Source: Gammaproteobacteria bacterium (GTDB lineage Bacteria; Pseudomonadota; Gammaproteobacteria; Steroidobacterales; Steroidobacteraceae). From it: a stretch of DNA of 64,000 bases. Every line of letters starts with the position of its first letter. The first letter of the stretch is position 1. Under the pieces are notes generated by a model. It did no database searches. It saw only the letters and a program-made list of their open reading frames with translations, and was not told where the DNA came from. The translations under genes and the position numbers were made by a program. The DNA lies in contig JAQGOE010000239.1 of NCBI GenBank assembly GCA_028293725.1, positions 12,773 through 76,772 of the forward strand. Reading direction: 5' to 3'. Below are positions 43,026-52,282 of this stretch, one piece after another.

Positions 43026-43526
43026 ATGGCAACGGCAACGGCAACGGCAACGAAACCGATTCCAGAGGGCTACCATTCGGCGACGCCTTACCTCATCGTC
43101 AAGGGCGCTGCGGAGGCGATCGACTTCTACAAGCGGGCGTTCGGCGCCACCGAATTGCTTCGCATGGCCCATCCCAAAAGTGGAATCGCGCACGCGGAGA
43201 TCAAGATCGGCGATTCGGTGATCATGCTCGCGGACGAGAATCTCAACATGGGATACCGTGGACCGCGTTCGCTCGGCGGCTCTACCGTGAGCATCATGCT
43301 CTACGTGGCCGATGTGGACGGCACGTTTGAGCGCGCTGTCAAGGCGGGGGCGAGCGCGCAGCGGCCGGTGGCGAATCAGTTCTACGGCGACCGTTCGGGG
43401 ACGCTCGAGGATCCTTTCGGCCACTGTTGGACGATCGCAACGCATTTCGAAGATGTCGCGCCGGAGGAGATGAAACGGCGTGTCGAGGCGGCGTTCAAGT
43501 TAGCGGAAGCCTCTGCCGCATCATGA
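43026..43526 (+). CDS. VOC family (PhnB-like) protein
   Basis: 166 residues. ATPYLIVKGAAEAIDFYKRA, FGATELLRMAHPKSGIAHAE, then QFYGDRSGTLEDPFGHCWTI are the PhnB/glyoxalase-like signatures. The first ten residues (MATATATATK) come from four GGCAAC repeats. Cytosolic; substrate not known. Independent of the VOC at 39265. Confidence 0.85.
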   Translation: MATATATATKPIPEGYHSATPYLIVKGAAEAIDFYKRAFGATELLRMAHPKSGIAHAEIKIGDSVIMLADENLNMGYRGPRSLGGSTVSIMLYVADVDGTFERAVKAGASAQRPVANQFYGDRSGTLEDPFGHCWTIATHFEDVAPEEMKRRVEAAFKLAEASAAS

Positions 43527-43621
43527 GCTGAAGATCCCAGTCCCGCGGACGCTGAGGACCGGGAGTCCCGAGGTTGGGCATCAGCATGACGTGGCGCTCC
43601 CACTTTGTTTCTGAGCGATCC

Positions 43622-45277
43622 TCAGTTCATGTGCAACTCATACCGGGCGCACCTCTCTTTAGCGAGATAGGTGTCCGGAAAGGGTGGCTCGTTGCATTTC
43701 CTGCGCGTCGCATCGTCCAGCGCCGGGAACTCGTTTTTAAGGACCAGGCGTGTCCACGCCTCTGCCTCTGCGCGCCGGCATTCAGTCACGAGGCTGTCCT
43801 GGTTGTTGGGGGATACGATTGATTTGGAGCAGTAAGTGGCGATGTGGTCGGCCGCTTGGGGGTCCACCGCTCTTACCTGCGCAAGGTCGTCGGAACCCGT
43901 TACGGTCTTCCCAGGTGAGATGGTGTCGCGCGACCCGCCTTTGAGGGTGAGGGTCGTGCTGCCTCCGATGTAGCCTTCCTGCGTGCCGGTGTCGGAATCG
44001 CTTGCTGACGCAATGTGGATGTTCGTCGCTCTATGCTCGGACGGCCGTGGAGCTGCCGGTACGGGTGCGGAGCCTTGACTCTCAGGCTCTGTATCCGCAT
44101 CCAATGCCGCCGGTCCGTTTGTCACGGCGAGCGTCGCAGCGTTCCCTTTAGAGCTTGCCGGCGTCTTCCTGCGGGCGCTCGCGCGCGCTACAGCTGAAGG
44201 GCTGCAGTCGTACCGCCAGAGGTGCGCAGTCGGTATGCCTGGAATGGTCACAGCCGATGAGTTCAGGTGACAACCCGCAGGTGGGATACTTTCGCGCGCC
44301 GCTGCTGTGCAATTCTTGGAAACAACACGCTCGCTCCTCCCCTGATTGATACCCAAACGAGAGATGCCCTCGCTGCTTGTCAGGCAGGCGGCATCGGACA
44401 TCGGACCGACGACATAAACACGGGCAGCCCCATCATTGTTTGCAAGAACGAGAGCGAGATTCACCTGTCTGGGGGTGGCGTCGATAAACTCCAGTTTGCA
44501 GTCGCTGCCCTCGAGTGAGGCACCGCGGCGTGCGATCTTGTCGCACTCGATCTCGACAGTTTCACCCTTCGCCAGCTGCGCCGCGGTTCCGCGCTGATCT
44601 TCGGTCAGCGTCATGGCGGCGCTGTTATCTTTGCTAGTCCAAAGCTTCACGACCGGACGGCCCGTAACGTCCAGGTCGATTTCAGCGATGCTACCGCTGA
44701 GGCGAACCAGGCTGGCGCCGATCCTTGTTTGTATCGCCACTACATTGGCGCTGTAGTCCTGATACAGCTGCTCAGCCGTGGTTTCATAAACGGGCCGTGT
44801 CGAGGCGGGCTGACCGGGCCGACTGGCCGAGACAGATCCACCCGCCGTTGCAAGCTGATCAGGAGGGTTGGACTGATCGGAAGACGAGGCTTGATCGCTG
44901 GATCCGGAACGATCTGAAGAGGAGGGGTGATCGGTGACTTGGATCTGATCTTCGGCCGCGCCCCGATGAGCGGCCTGGATCTGAGCGCTGGCCCGGACCT
45001 TGTCGGTAGTCCAGAGCTGCTCAGTACGTCGATGAAGACGTTCAAACGACGTCTTGGCGAGCGTGATCAGCTGATCCGGCGCCCTCCCTGGGACGATCAG
45101 CCAGAGCAGCGTCCCGAGCGTCCAAAGCGCCATTAACGTGATCAAGACTTTGGGAACCACCCGCCTGCCTCGCGGCTTCGTCTCGACAGCCGACGTGACC
45201 GGCGCACCACAACTTGGGCAACTCGCGGCCCGATCCGAGACCTGATGACTGCATTCCTCGCACGAAATGATTGCCAT
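43622..45277 (-). CDS. Zinc-ribbon membrane protein with OB-fold (tRNA_anti-like) domain
   Basis: 551 residues. N-terminal zinc ribbon CEECSHQVSDRAASCPSCG, one membrane helix (VLITLMALWTLGTLLWLIV), a long disordered Ser/Asp/Gln-rich stretch, then a tRNA_anti-like OB fold (TAEQLYQDYSANVVAIQTRI, VRLSGSIAEIDLDVTGRPVV, LAKGETVEIECD). The last 300 residues are mostly low-complexity with a Cys-containing tail. OB-fold proteins of this sort are common, unassigned inner-membrane proteins. Confidence 0.7.
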   Translation of the reverse strand: MAIISCEECSHQVSDRAASCPSCGAPVTSAVETKPRGRRVVPKVLITLMALWTLGTLLWLIVPGRAPDQLITLAKTSFERLHRRTEQLWTTDKVRASAQIQAAHRGAAEDQIQVTDHPSSSDRSGSSDQASSSDQSNPPDQLATAGGSVSASRPGQPASTRPVYETTAEQLYQDYSANVVAIQTRIGASLVRLSGSIAEIDLDVTGRPVVKLWTSKDNSAAMTLTEDQRGTAAQLAKGETVEIECDKIARRGASLEGSDCKLEFIDATPRQVNLALVLANNDGAARVYVVGPMSDAACLTSSEGISRLGINQGRSERVVSKNCTAAARESIPPAGCHLNSSAVTIPGIPTAHLWRYDCSPSAVARASARRKTPASSKGNAATLAVTNGPAALDADTEPESQGSAPVPAAPRPSEHRATNIHIASASDSDTGTQEGYIGGSTTLTLKGGSRDTISPGKTVTGSDDLAQVRAVDPQAADHIATYCSKSIVSPNNQDSLVTECRRAEAEAWTRLVLKNEFPALDDATRRKCNEPPFPDTYLAKERCARYELHMN

Positions 45278-45545
45278 GATGGGCTCCCTACGCGCGCAGC
45301 CGAAGCGCGCCGCCTTCGAGGTGTTGGCTGCGCAAGTGGCCCTTCGACGCAGTTTCCGTGCCCGAAGTTCACTGGATTCCGCGCGCGCAGCCGCTGCGAA
45401 TCAGTGCGGGTTGCCACCCGCCCACCCTCAGCGCAACGGCCCGCTGTTGTTATCCGGCTACGGCGTGCCGCATTTGACTGCAGGCCCTCACAGTTAGTTG
45501 ATTGCCGGGCCGCCACAAACGCGCGGCCTGATACGCCCCAACCCC

Positions 45546-46088
45546 TTACACCCCGACCGGAATCCTCTTGATAACCCCAGAGAACGTCTCCTCCCCCACC
45601 GACAGGTAGAGATGCTGCTCCGACACCGTCAGCGTAAAGCGAGTCCGCCGCTGCAGCTTTTGCGCGAGCGCGCTCAGCCACTCAAAGTCCATCGCATACA
45701 CCTCCAGTTGCTCGACCCTGTGGATCCGCTCAGCGCTCAGCTTCGTGACCAGCTGAACGGCATCCTTGTGGGTGTACACCGCGACCCGAGGTGCAGCCTT
45801 GCTCGCACGATGAAGCCGAGCCGCGTCAGGCGAGCCCACGTCGATCCAAGCTCGTAGTGCTCCGGTCAGATCGCGCACGGTGATCGCGGGCTCATCCGGC
45901 TCCGATAAGCCGTTCGTGAGAGCGACCCCCTCCGTGTACTCGAGGCAATACGCGAGAACTCGCGTCAGCATATGTTCAGCGGTCTCGGACGGATGCCGCG
46001 CCACGCGCAGCTTCAGTGACTCGTAGACGTCACGATCGGAGTTCGCGAGCTCAACCTCGAACACGTAAACCGTGTCGCCCAACGCCAT
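45546..46088 (-). CDS. yaeQ: YaeQ family protein
   Basis: 180 residues. VYVFEVELANSDRDVYESLK, HPSETAEHMLTRVLAYCLEY, the PD-(D/E)xK-like core PAITVRDLTGALRAWIDVGS, and VYTHKDAVQLV are YaeQ hallmarks; length is normal. YaeQ has a PD-(D/E)xK nuclease-like fold. Stands alone here. Confidence 0.88.
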   Translation of the reverse strand: MALGDTVYVFEVELANSDRDVYESLKLRVARHPSETAEHMLTRVLAYCLEYTEGVALTNGLSEPDEPAITVRDLTGALRAWIDVGSPDAARLHRASKAAPRVAVYTHKDAVQLVTKLSAERIHRVEQLEVYAMDFEWLSALAQKLQRRTRFTLTVSEQHLYLSVGEETFSGVIKRIPVGV

Positions 46089-46211
46089 GCATCACCTCGA
46101 ATGGAACTCATCATCACCGCGCCCGTGACCGCAATTTTTGCCAAGCGCGGTGCGCCACGCAGTCCGTATTGTGACCGCGCAAGCGGCTAGAAGCCGCCAA
46201 CGGAGATCATC

Positions 46212-46619
46212 ATGGCCACTATTCGCAAAGAAATCCCCATCGCGGCACCCGCGGACAAAGTGTGGGACGTCATTCGTGACGTGGGAGCGATCCACATCCG
46301 CTTGGCACCTGGGTTTGTCGTCGACACGCGCCTGGAGGAGGGCGCAAGAATCGTCACCTTCGCAAACGGCCTCGTTGTACGCGAGCTCATCGTGACTTTA
46401 GATGACGAATGCCGGCGGCTTGCCTACTCGGTCACCGGCGGAACCCCCGCGCATCACAACGCCTCGTTCCAGGTGTTTCCCACCGCCGAAGGCCGTCACG
46501 CCTCGTTAGTCTGGATTACCGACATCCTTCCGGACACCATCGCTGCCCCGTTCACCGCAATGATCGAAGCCGGCTCAACCGTGATCAAACGCACACTCGA
46601 CGCCCAGGAAGGTGCGTGA
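46212..46619 (+). CDS. SRPBCC family protein
   Basis: 135 residues: IRKEIPIAAPADKVWDVIRD, AIHIRLAPGFVVDTRLEEGA, LVVRELIVTLDDECRRLAYS, VFPTAEGRHASLVWITDILP. Polyketide-cyclase/dehydratase-like START fold. Small-ligand binding presumed; no partner gene. Confidence 0.82.
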   Translation: MATIRKEIPIAAPADKVWDVIRDVGAIHIRLAPGFVVDTRLEEGARIVTFANGLVVRELIVTLDDECRRLAYSVTGGTPAHHNASFQVFPTAEGRHASLVWITDILPDTIAAPFTAMIEAGSTVIKRTLDAQEGA

Positions 46620-46653
46620 CTACCTGCTCACAGCACTGCGGCGTAAGTGCCTA

Positions 46654-47580
46654 CTACGCGCCACCCACAGCCGCCTCGAGAAACGTGATCCGCGCCTCAT
46701 CCGCTTCCAACCGCACACGAACGCCGAGCGGGACGGGCTCGTTGATATCACCGTGACCGATAGGGAACCCAGAGGCGCAGGGAACGCCTGTGGCGGCAGC
46801 GAGGTCCCGTAGCACCTCGGCAGCGGTGAAGTCCCCTTCGCGTGGCTCACAGCCTATAAATTGCCCTAGGACGATGCCACGGATCTTCCGGAACACCCCC
46901 GCAAGCTCTAGGTGCGTCCACATCCTGTCGAGACGATAAGGCTGCTCGGAGAGGTCTTCGAGAAGGAGGATGGCGCCGTCGAGGGGCGGCATGAACGGCG
47001 TGCCGAGCAATCGCGTGAACACTGAAAGGTTACCCCCGAGCAGCGGTCCTTCGACGGTCCCACCAACGTAGGTTTCCGTACCCATGAGCGGCTCTGCCGG
47101 CCCCGTGGACTCGAGGAGAGCAAACAACCGCTTCGGGCTGTCCGCCGGAACGCGCCCAAGTTGGGTGAGCACCGGCGCATGAATACTCGCAATTCCGTTG
47201 CTTTGCAGCCACTGATGGAGCGCGGTGATATCTGAGAAACCCACCAGGGGTTTCGTCGGGATCCGCTCCTCCGCCGCCCACGAAGCAAGCCGCGGCAGCA
47301 GCCGCGTGGCGCCATAACCGCCACGCGCGCAGAACACCGCTTTGATATCGGGGCTCGTCAGCGCGGTGGTCAATTCCAGGAACCGCCGGTTGTCGTCTCC
47401 CGCCAGGTAGCGCACTCGGGAGTGGATGTGTTCGTCATAACGAACCCGGTAGCGCTCGCTGATGATCGCGAGTCCCGCTTCCAGTGCCGCCTTATCGAAG
47501 GGACCGGCAGGGGCGACGATGGCAACGGTATCGCCGGGACGAACCGCTCGAGGTTTGCGAAAGCTTTGAAGGGACGACAT
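46654..47580 (-). CDS. LD-carboxypeptidase (peptidase S66 family)
   Basis: 308 residues. Catalytic triad visible: Ser116 in VGFSDITAL, Glu208 in LLLEDLSEQPYRLDRM, His276 in FPIGHGD; CARGGYGATRLLP is the oxyanion region. Members cut L,D bonds in murein tetrapeptides during cell-wall recycling (LdcA), and some take up microcin C (MccF). No signal peptide, so cytosolic. MccF-like activity is the alternative. Confidence 0.9.
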   Translation of the reverse strand: MSSLQSFRKPRAVRPGDTVAIVAPAGPFDKAALEAGLAIISERYRVRYDEHIHSRVRYLAGDDNRRFLELTTALTSPDIKAVFCARGGYGATRLLPRLASWAAEERIPTKPLVGFSDITALHQWLQSNGIASIHAPVLTQLGRVPADSPKRLFALLESTGPAEPLMGTETYVGGTVEGPLLGGNLSVFTRLLGTPFMPPLDGAILLLEDLSEQPYRLDRMWTHLELAGVFRKIRGIVLGQFIGCEPREGDFTAAEVLRDLAAATGVPCASGFPIGHGDINEPVPLGVRVRLEADEARITFLEAAVGGA

Positions 47581-47707
47581 GGAGGGAGTGTCGCCCGAAC
47601 CGGAGGCGGCTGCCAGTGACCGAATTGCCGTTAACTATCGTCCGTTAACTATGGCATCACCGGCCCAGCCCCGCGACGCGTGGGCCGGCAGGTCAGTGGT
47701 CGGCGGA

Positions 47708-47932
47708 TCAGTCCGCCAGAGCCTTCAGATCACGCATCAACGCCGCGCGGCCGCGATCGAGTTGATCCAGACGCAGGGCGGCGTCGCGCAGCGCGATGAT
47801 GTTCTTGACCGGCTGCTCGTGCAGGCGGCGGTACGCGTTACGTGCCGCCAGCCACTGGCGCGTGGTGGAGGCGTAGCGCGCCGACAAATCGCGACGCATG
47901 GTGACTATAGCCAAGGGGCTCGATTGCATCAT
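47708..47932 (-). CDS. Small helical protein, unknown
   Basis: 74 residues, helical and charged (RQWLAARNAYRRLHEQPVKN, LRDAALRLDQLDRGRAALM). The start is uncertain: ATG 47932 or 47899, neither with a clear ribosome site. Amphipathic pattern suggests a coiled coil. No family recognised. Confidence 0.4.
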   Translation of the reverse strand: MMQSSPLAIVTMRRDLSARYASTTRQWLAARNAYRRLHEQPVKNIIALRDAALRLDQLDRGRAALMRDLKALAD

Positions 47933-48100
47933 TGCGGCCTATAAGTTGGTTGAGACAGGCTCCTAGTGCCGTGCAGCGCGAAGGATGCCGGCGACTCGTT
48001 ACAGGATTGCGACAAACGGCGCGTCATGCACGCATTCAGGCAAGAAACGCAGTCTGCATCACAGTGTGTCCGTCACATTTCAGTGTAACGGTCCCGTGCG

Positions 48101-48138
48101 CGCCCTCGCTACGGCGATCATTGCTCAGACAGGCTCCT
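48101..48138. repeat. Half copy of the foldback element
   Basis: 38 bases matching 38253-38290 with one change (CGCCCTCGCTACGGCG, then CAGACAGGCTCCT). It contains the stop codon of the HAD-ATPase gene. A shorter direct copy of AGACAGGCTCCTAG lies near 47953. Confidence 0.8.
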
Positions 48139-49590
48139 AACGGGCCGCTCAATTCCCGTCTTTCCAACACCCGACGCCGCGCCTGCGGCGGTCTGGGCGT
48201 GGTGTCGTGCCGCGATGTTGACCCGGAACGGTCGGGCGTTGGGGCTCGCCGGCCGCCACGCCAGGGCCTCGCCGTTCTTTGGCAGGGCGAATCTCGTCCC
48301 GGGGCGCTCGCGCCCGCTGACCTGACAAAACTCATCCAGCAGCGCCTGCGCGGATGCGCCGAGCGCAATGAAAAGGCTCGTTTCCCGCAGCACCTCACGC
48401 GCCACGAGGTTCGGCCGCTCGGTGATATGTAGAACACTCTCCGCGTCACCCAGAGGCACGAGCTCGTCGGACGCGTCTCCTGCTGACAGAAGGTGATGAG
48501 TCTCGTCGACAACCACCCAGTGCGGCCGCCCCGAACGCGCGCGCAACTCCGCAAGCTTTGGCGTGAGATCCGTCAGGAAAGGCCGTCGATCCGAGGTGGG
48601 CAGGCCCGAGAGATTCACCACCGCGCTCTGACCGGCGCCCCGCAGCAGCTTGAGAATTTCGTTCGCAGCGGGCGGGCGGCTGGGGCTGCCGAGCGACACG
48701 GCCTTCGCGACAGTGCCGTAATCGCCTTCGACGTCGATCACACAGAATGAATAACCCTGTGCCGCGACCTTCTCCATCAACCCCGTGGCCAGCTCCGATT
48801 TACCGGCACCGTCCGCTCCCACGATGAGAAGGGTCTCCCCGTGTGGCCGGATGTGTACCTCGTTGCCCTGATCGTCTGTTCCGAGCAGCACGTTATGCCG
48901 CTCGAGCCGCGGCTCGAATGACGCGAGGTCATCACGCAGCAACTCTTCGATGAGCTCGACTACACCGGCGCCGTGGTCCGCCGCCGTGACGATGTCCGCC
49001 GAGCTTTTGAGTGTCGGCAGTGCATTCGCAACCGCCGCCGAGCACTCACACAAAGCCAGCAGCGCGTGGTCGTTCTCGGCGTCGCCGATCCCGACAGCGT
49101 TGTGAGGTGACAGCTCCATCTTCTCGAGCGCGGTCGCGAGCCCGGTGGCCTTGTTCACCCCGGCCGGCAGAATCATCACGGCGCCCTTGTTGAAAATGAC
49201 CTGCAGCTCGAGACCGAGATCCCGAATCGTCGCCAGGACAGTACTTTCGTGCGGTTCCCAGGTCGCCACAATGACGCGCCCCACCGAAATGGGGCCGACC
49301 CCTCTTTGGCGCAGGAGAGTGACGAACGCTTCCGACGGCCGGGCCGCCAATGGCGTTTCCTCGCCTGTCGAGGGCTCATAGAGAAGAGCGCCATTCTCGG
49401 CGACGACATACTCGAACAGGTCGAGTCGTGCGCAGACCTTCTGGAGATCGTCGATTTCCCGTCCCGTGACCAGCACGAGCCGGCGGCCGGAAGCGAGCAG
49501 CCGCTCCAAGGCGCTTTCCGTCTCGGGCAGGACCCGCCCATCACTCGCCAGGGTGCCGTCGTAATCGGTGCAGAGAGCCAAATAACGCAT
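48118..49590 (-). CDS. HAD-IIB phosphatase fused to HerA/DUF87-like ATPase
   Basis: 490 residues. N-terminal HAD hydrolase (1-215): DYDGTLASDG with Asp9 and Asp11, VTGRE, and GDAENDHALL, of the Cof/sucrose-phosphatase type. From about 245 a P-loop domain: VGADGAGKSELATGLMEK (Walker A, residues 258-265), FCVIDVEGDYG, HWVVVDETHHLL (Walker B), like HerA/VirB4-type DUF87 ATPases. The final six residues come from a repeat element. Could couple ATP-driven action to sugar-phosphate dephosphorylation; the true role is unknown. Confidence 0.82.
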   Translation of the reverse strand: MRYLALCTDYDGTLASDGRVLPETESALERLLASGRRLVLVTGREIDDLQKVCARLDLFEYVVAENGALLYEPSTGEETPLAARPSEAFVTLLRQRGVGPISVGRVIVATWEPHESTVLATIRDLGLELQVIFNKGAVMILPAGVNKATGLATALEKMELSPHNAVGIGDAENDHALLALCECSAAVANALPTLKSSADIVTAADHGAGVVELIEELLRDDLASFEPRLERHNVLLGTDDQGNEVHIRPHGETLLIVGADGAGKSELATGLMEKVAAQGYSFCVIDVEGDYGTVAKAVSLGSPSRPPAANEILKLLRGAGQSAVVNLSGLPTSDRRPFLTDLTPKLAELRARSGRPHWVVVDETHHLLSAGDASDELVPLGDAESVLHITERPNLVAREVLRETSLFIALGASAQALLDEFCQVSGRERPGTRFALPKNGEALAWRPASPNARPFRVNIAARHHAQTAAGAASGVGKTGIERPVRSLSEQ

Positions 49591-49756
49591 GCCCGCAGAC
49601 TACCTCGCCGTTCCGGTCGGTCAGAAACCGGGAACAAGCAATTAGCATTCCGCCGCCACCGACGCAGTGAGCGCCGCGGGCTTCTAAGGAAGCAGGCAGG
49701 AGAGCGCGTTGGCCTCGAGGCCGAGATCGAATCGAGCGCCGTGGGCCTGGGGGCCT

Positions 49757-49793
49757 GCAGCCTGCAAGGCCCGCAGCCTGCAAGGCCCGCAGG
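49757..49793. repeat. 16-bp tandem repeat
   Basis: GCAGCCTGCAAGGCCC occurs twice in a row plus a partial third unit, just before the stop of the small membrane gene. Noncoding. Confidence 0.7.
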
Positions 49794-49803
49794 CGCTCAC
49801 CGG

Positions 49804-49965
49804 CTATTTGCGGTTGATCTTCAGCTTCTTCGTGCGCAGCTGCTGGTCGCGCCAGTTGGTGAGCGTCCAGCCACCGGCCATGCCGGCGAGCAGCGCGATC
49901 AGCGCGAGACTGCTGTCGTCGAGTGTGAGCGAGTTGAATAGATGCGGTAGCGAACCAAGGTCCAT
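49804..49965 (-). CDS. Small single-helix membrane protein
   Basis: 53 residues: LTLDDSSLALIALLAGMAGG forms one membrane helix, followed by a basic tail (RDQQLRTKKLKINRK), so the C-terminus would face the cytosol. No strong ribosome site. Unknown. Confidence 0.4.
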   Translation of the reverse strand: MDLGSLPHLFNSLTLDDSSLALIALLAGMAGGWTLTNWRDQQLRTKKLKINRK

Positions 49966-50296
49966 TGCAGCAAAACCCCGTCTGGTATGTGTGTGTCCCC
50001 GTTTGGCGTTCACCCAGTCTGGCGAGCCTTTGCTGTACGGCCTCGATGTGCGGTCGTGGCCGCGGCACTCGCCTTCGTGGGATCTGTCATGGAACATAAC
50101 AGCCGGCGAGGCGTTGGGGGGAGTCGTCGGATCGCGACGGTGCCCTCTTTTGTTCGAATTTTAGACACTCGTCGCAACCGGCCTCCCAGCTACGCGCCCC
50201 GGTCAAGCCCGCGTCCCCCCAATTCGCCCCCCTTTTCTTAACGCCCCGCTCACTGTTCCCGCAGTACTTTGCCGCGTGTCTCGAGGAGTACCGCCC
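49966..50296. other. Upstream region of the kdp operon
   Basis: About 330 bases without a supported gene. It should contain the KdpE-controlled promoter, but I can not pick a clear -35/-10 pair. An A/T-rich patch (TTTTGTTCGAATTTTAGACA) near 50150 is the best candidate. Confidence 0.3.
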
Positions 50297-50389
50297 GTGG
50301 ACGTCATTTTCATCATTACCATCGTTGCGCTCTACGCGCTGACGCACTGGATCGTGCGCGCTCTCTCACGCCTCGGAGATGTCGAATGA
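50297..50389 (+). CDS. 30-residue membrane ORF ahead of kdpF
   Basis: GTG start, eight bases after GAGGAG. Reads VDVIFIITIVALYALTHWIV then RALSRLGDVE: one membrane helix with a basic exit. The stop overlaps the kdpF ATG by 4 bases (ATGA), so it is translated with the operon. Similar short ORFs lie before kdpF in other genomes; possibly an extra small subunit or a leader peptide. Confidence 0.6.
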   Translation: MDVIFIITIVALYALTHWIVRALSRLGDVE

Positions 50390-50475
50390 ACGTCGCCTAC
50401 GTTGTGAGCGGGCTGCTCGCCCTGGGACTGTGCGTATACCTGCTATACGCCATGTTCAAGCCGGAGAAATTCTAG
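50386..50475 (+). CDS. kdpF: KdpF, small subunit of the K+-transporting ATPase
   Basis: 29 residues: NVAYVVSGLLALGLCVYLLY with AMFKPEKF, one membrane helix and the typical PEKF end. Stabilises the KdpABC complex. Directly followed by kdpA with no gap. Confidence 0.85.
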   Translation: MNVAYVVSGLLALGLCVYLLYAMFKPEKF

Positions 50476-52281
50476 ATGACCCCCGCGTCACTGGCGTTAG
50501 TCGCCCTATTTCTGCTCGTGGTGCTCGTGCTGGTGAAGCCGCTGGGCCTGTATATCGCCAACGTGATGGAAGGCCGTCCCATCTGGGCGCTACGGATTGG
50601 GGGCGGCCTCGAGAAACTGATGTACCGCCTCAGCGGCATCGACCCAGCCAGCGAAATGGGCTGGAAACGCTACATGATTGCGCTGCTGCTATTCAACGCG
50701 CTCGGCGCACTCGTCCTGTATGCCATTCAGCGCCTCCAGCTCTGGCTGCCTCTCAATCCGCAGCAGTTCGCGAACGTCTCGCCGGACTCCTCTTTCAATA
50801 CTGCCGTGAGCTTCGTGACGAACACGAACTGGCAGGGCTATGCGGGCGAGTCCACCATGGGCTACCTCACGCAGATGGTGGGGCTCGCGGTGCAAAACTT
50901 CCTGTGCGCCGCCAGCGGTATCGTCGTTGCCGTAGCGCTCATCCGGGGCTTCGCCCGCCACACCGCACAGTCGATCGGTAACTTCTGGACCGACGTGACC
51001 TGCGCGACACTCTATATCTTGCTGCCGCTGTCGACCCTGCTGGCCATCGTGCTCGTCAGCCAGGGCGTGATCCAGAATTTCAGCGCCTACAAGAACGTCC
51101 AGACCGTGGAGACCCTTGCCTACCAGGCGCCGAAGACGGACGCCGCAGGCAACCCTCTCAAGGACACGGCGGGCAACCCGGTGCTCGAGAACCTGACGAC
51201 CCAGACCCAAACGCTCCCCATGGGCCCGGTCGCCTCGCAGGAGGCGATCAAGCTGCTGGGCACCAACGGCGGTGGCTTCACGAACGCCAACTCTGCACAT
51301 CCGTACGAGAATCCCACCCCCCTGTCGAACTTCCTCGAGATGCTGGCCATGGTCCTCATACCGGCGGCTCTCACCTACACGTTCGGCAGAATGGTTGGGG
51401 ACACACGCCAGGGCTGGGCGGTACTGGCGACGATGCTCATTCTGTTTGTCGCGCTCGCGAGCCTCGCCGTGCATAGCGAGCAAGTCGGCAATCCGCACAT
51501 TGCCGCGCTGGGTGTCGACCAGGCAGCCAGCCTCCAGCAGCCGGGCGGCAACATGGAAGGCAAGGAGGCCCGCTTCGGTATCGGCGCCTCCGCGCTGTTC
51601 GGCACGATTTCCACGAGTACCTCGAGCGGTGCCGTGAACTCGATGCACGACTCCTTCACGCCCCTCGGAGGGCTCGTCCCTCTATTCAACATGCAGCTCG
51701 GCGAGGTCGTGCTCGGAGGTGTCGGCACGGGCCTGTACTCCATGCTGATCTTCGCGATCATCGGCGTCTTCATCGCCGGACTGATGATCGGACGGACGCC
51801 CGAGTACCTGGGTAAAAAAATCGAAGCGTTCGAGATGAAAATGAGCTCGATCGCGATCCTGGTCATGCCCTTCGTAGTGTTGCTGGGCACGGCCGTCGCG
51901 GTGAGCGTGGCCGATGGCAAGGCCGGCGTCGCGAACCCCGCCGCACATGGCTTTTCAGAGATCCTCTACGCGTTCACTTCCGCCGGCAACAACAACGGCA
52001 GCGCATTTGCGGGCCTCTCCGCGAACACGCCGTTCTACAACACGGCGCTCGGTCTCGTCATGTGGCTGGGTCGGTTCTGGCCGATCGCGGCGGTACTGGC
52101 GGTTGCCGGGTCGCTCGCCGCCAAGAAGCGCGTACCGGTTACGGCCGGCACCATGCTCACCTATGGACCTACCTTCATCATTCTCCTGATCGGTACCGTG
52201 TTGCTGGTCGGAGCACTGACCTTCGTGCCCGCGCTAGCGCTGGGACCGATCGTCGAGCACCTCGTCATGTGGGGCGCCTGA
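50476..52281 (+). CDS. kdpA: KdpA, K+-binding and channel subunit
   Basis: 601 residues, about ten helices. Four selectivity-filter repeats of the Trk/Kdp type are visible: [42 protein letters not shown] and [13 protein letters not shown]. Together with KdpB it imports K+ at very low concentration. Length slightly above E. coli KdpA (557) because of an inserted loop near 200-225 ([20 protein letters not shown]). Confidence 0.96.
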   Translation: MTPASLALVALFLLVVLVLVKPLGLYIANVMEGRPIWALRIGGGLEKLMYRLSGIDPASEMGWKRYMIALLLFNALGALVLYAIQRLQLWLPLNPQQFANVSPDSSFNTAVSFVTNTNWQGYAGESTMGYLTQMVGLAVQNFLCAASGIVVAVALIRGFARHTAQSIGNFWTDVTCATLYILLPLSTLLAIVLVSQGVIQNFSAYKNVQTVETLAYQAPKTDAAGNPLKDTAGNPVLENLTTQTQTLPMGPVASQEAIKLLGTNGGGFTNANSAHPYENPTPLSNFLEMLAMVLIPAALTYTFGRMVGDTRQGWAVLATMLILFVALASLAVHSEQVGNPHIAALGVDQAASLQQPGGNMEGKEARFGIGASALFGTISTSTSSGAVNSMHDSFTPLGGLVPLFNMQLGEVVLGGVGTGLYSMLIFAIIGVFIAGLMIGRTPEYLGKKIEAFEMKMSSIAILVMPFVVLLGTAVAVSVADGKAGVANPAAHGFSEILYAFTSAGNNNGSAFAGLSANTPFYNTALGLVMWLGRFWPIAAVLAVAGSLAAKKRVPVTAGTMLTYGPTFIILLIGTVLLVGALTFVPALALGPIVEHLVMWGA

Positions 52282-52282
52282 A

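Noticed and set aside
49249..49941. A 230-codon plus-strand frame over the HAD-ATPase start
   Set aside because: Antisense to the HAD domain and continues through a tandem repeat; no family resemblance.
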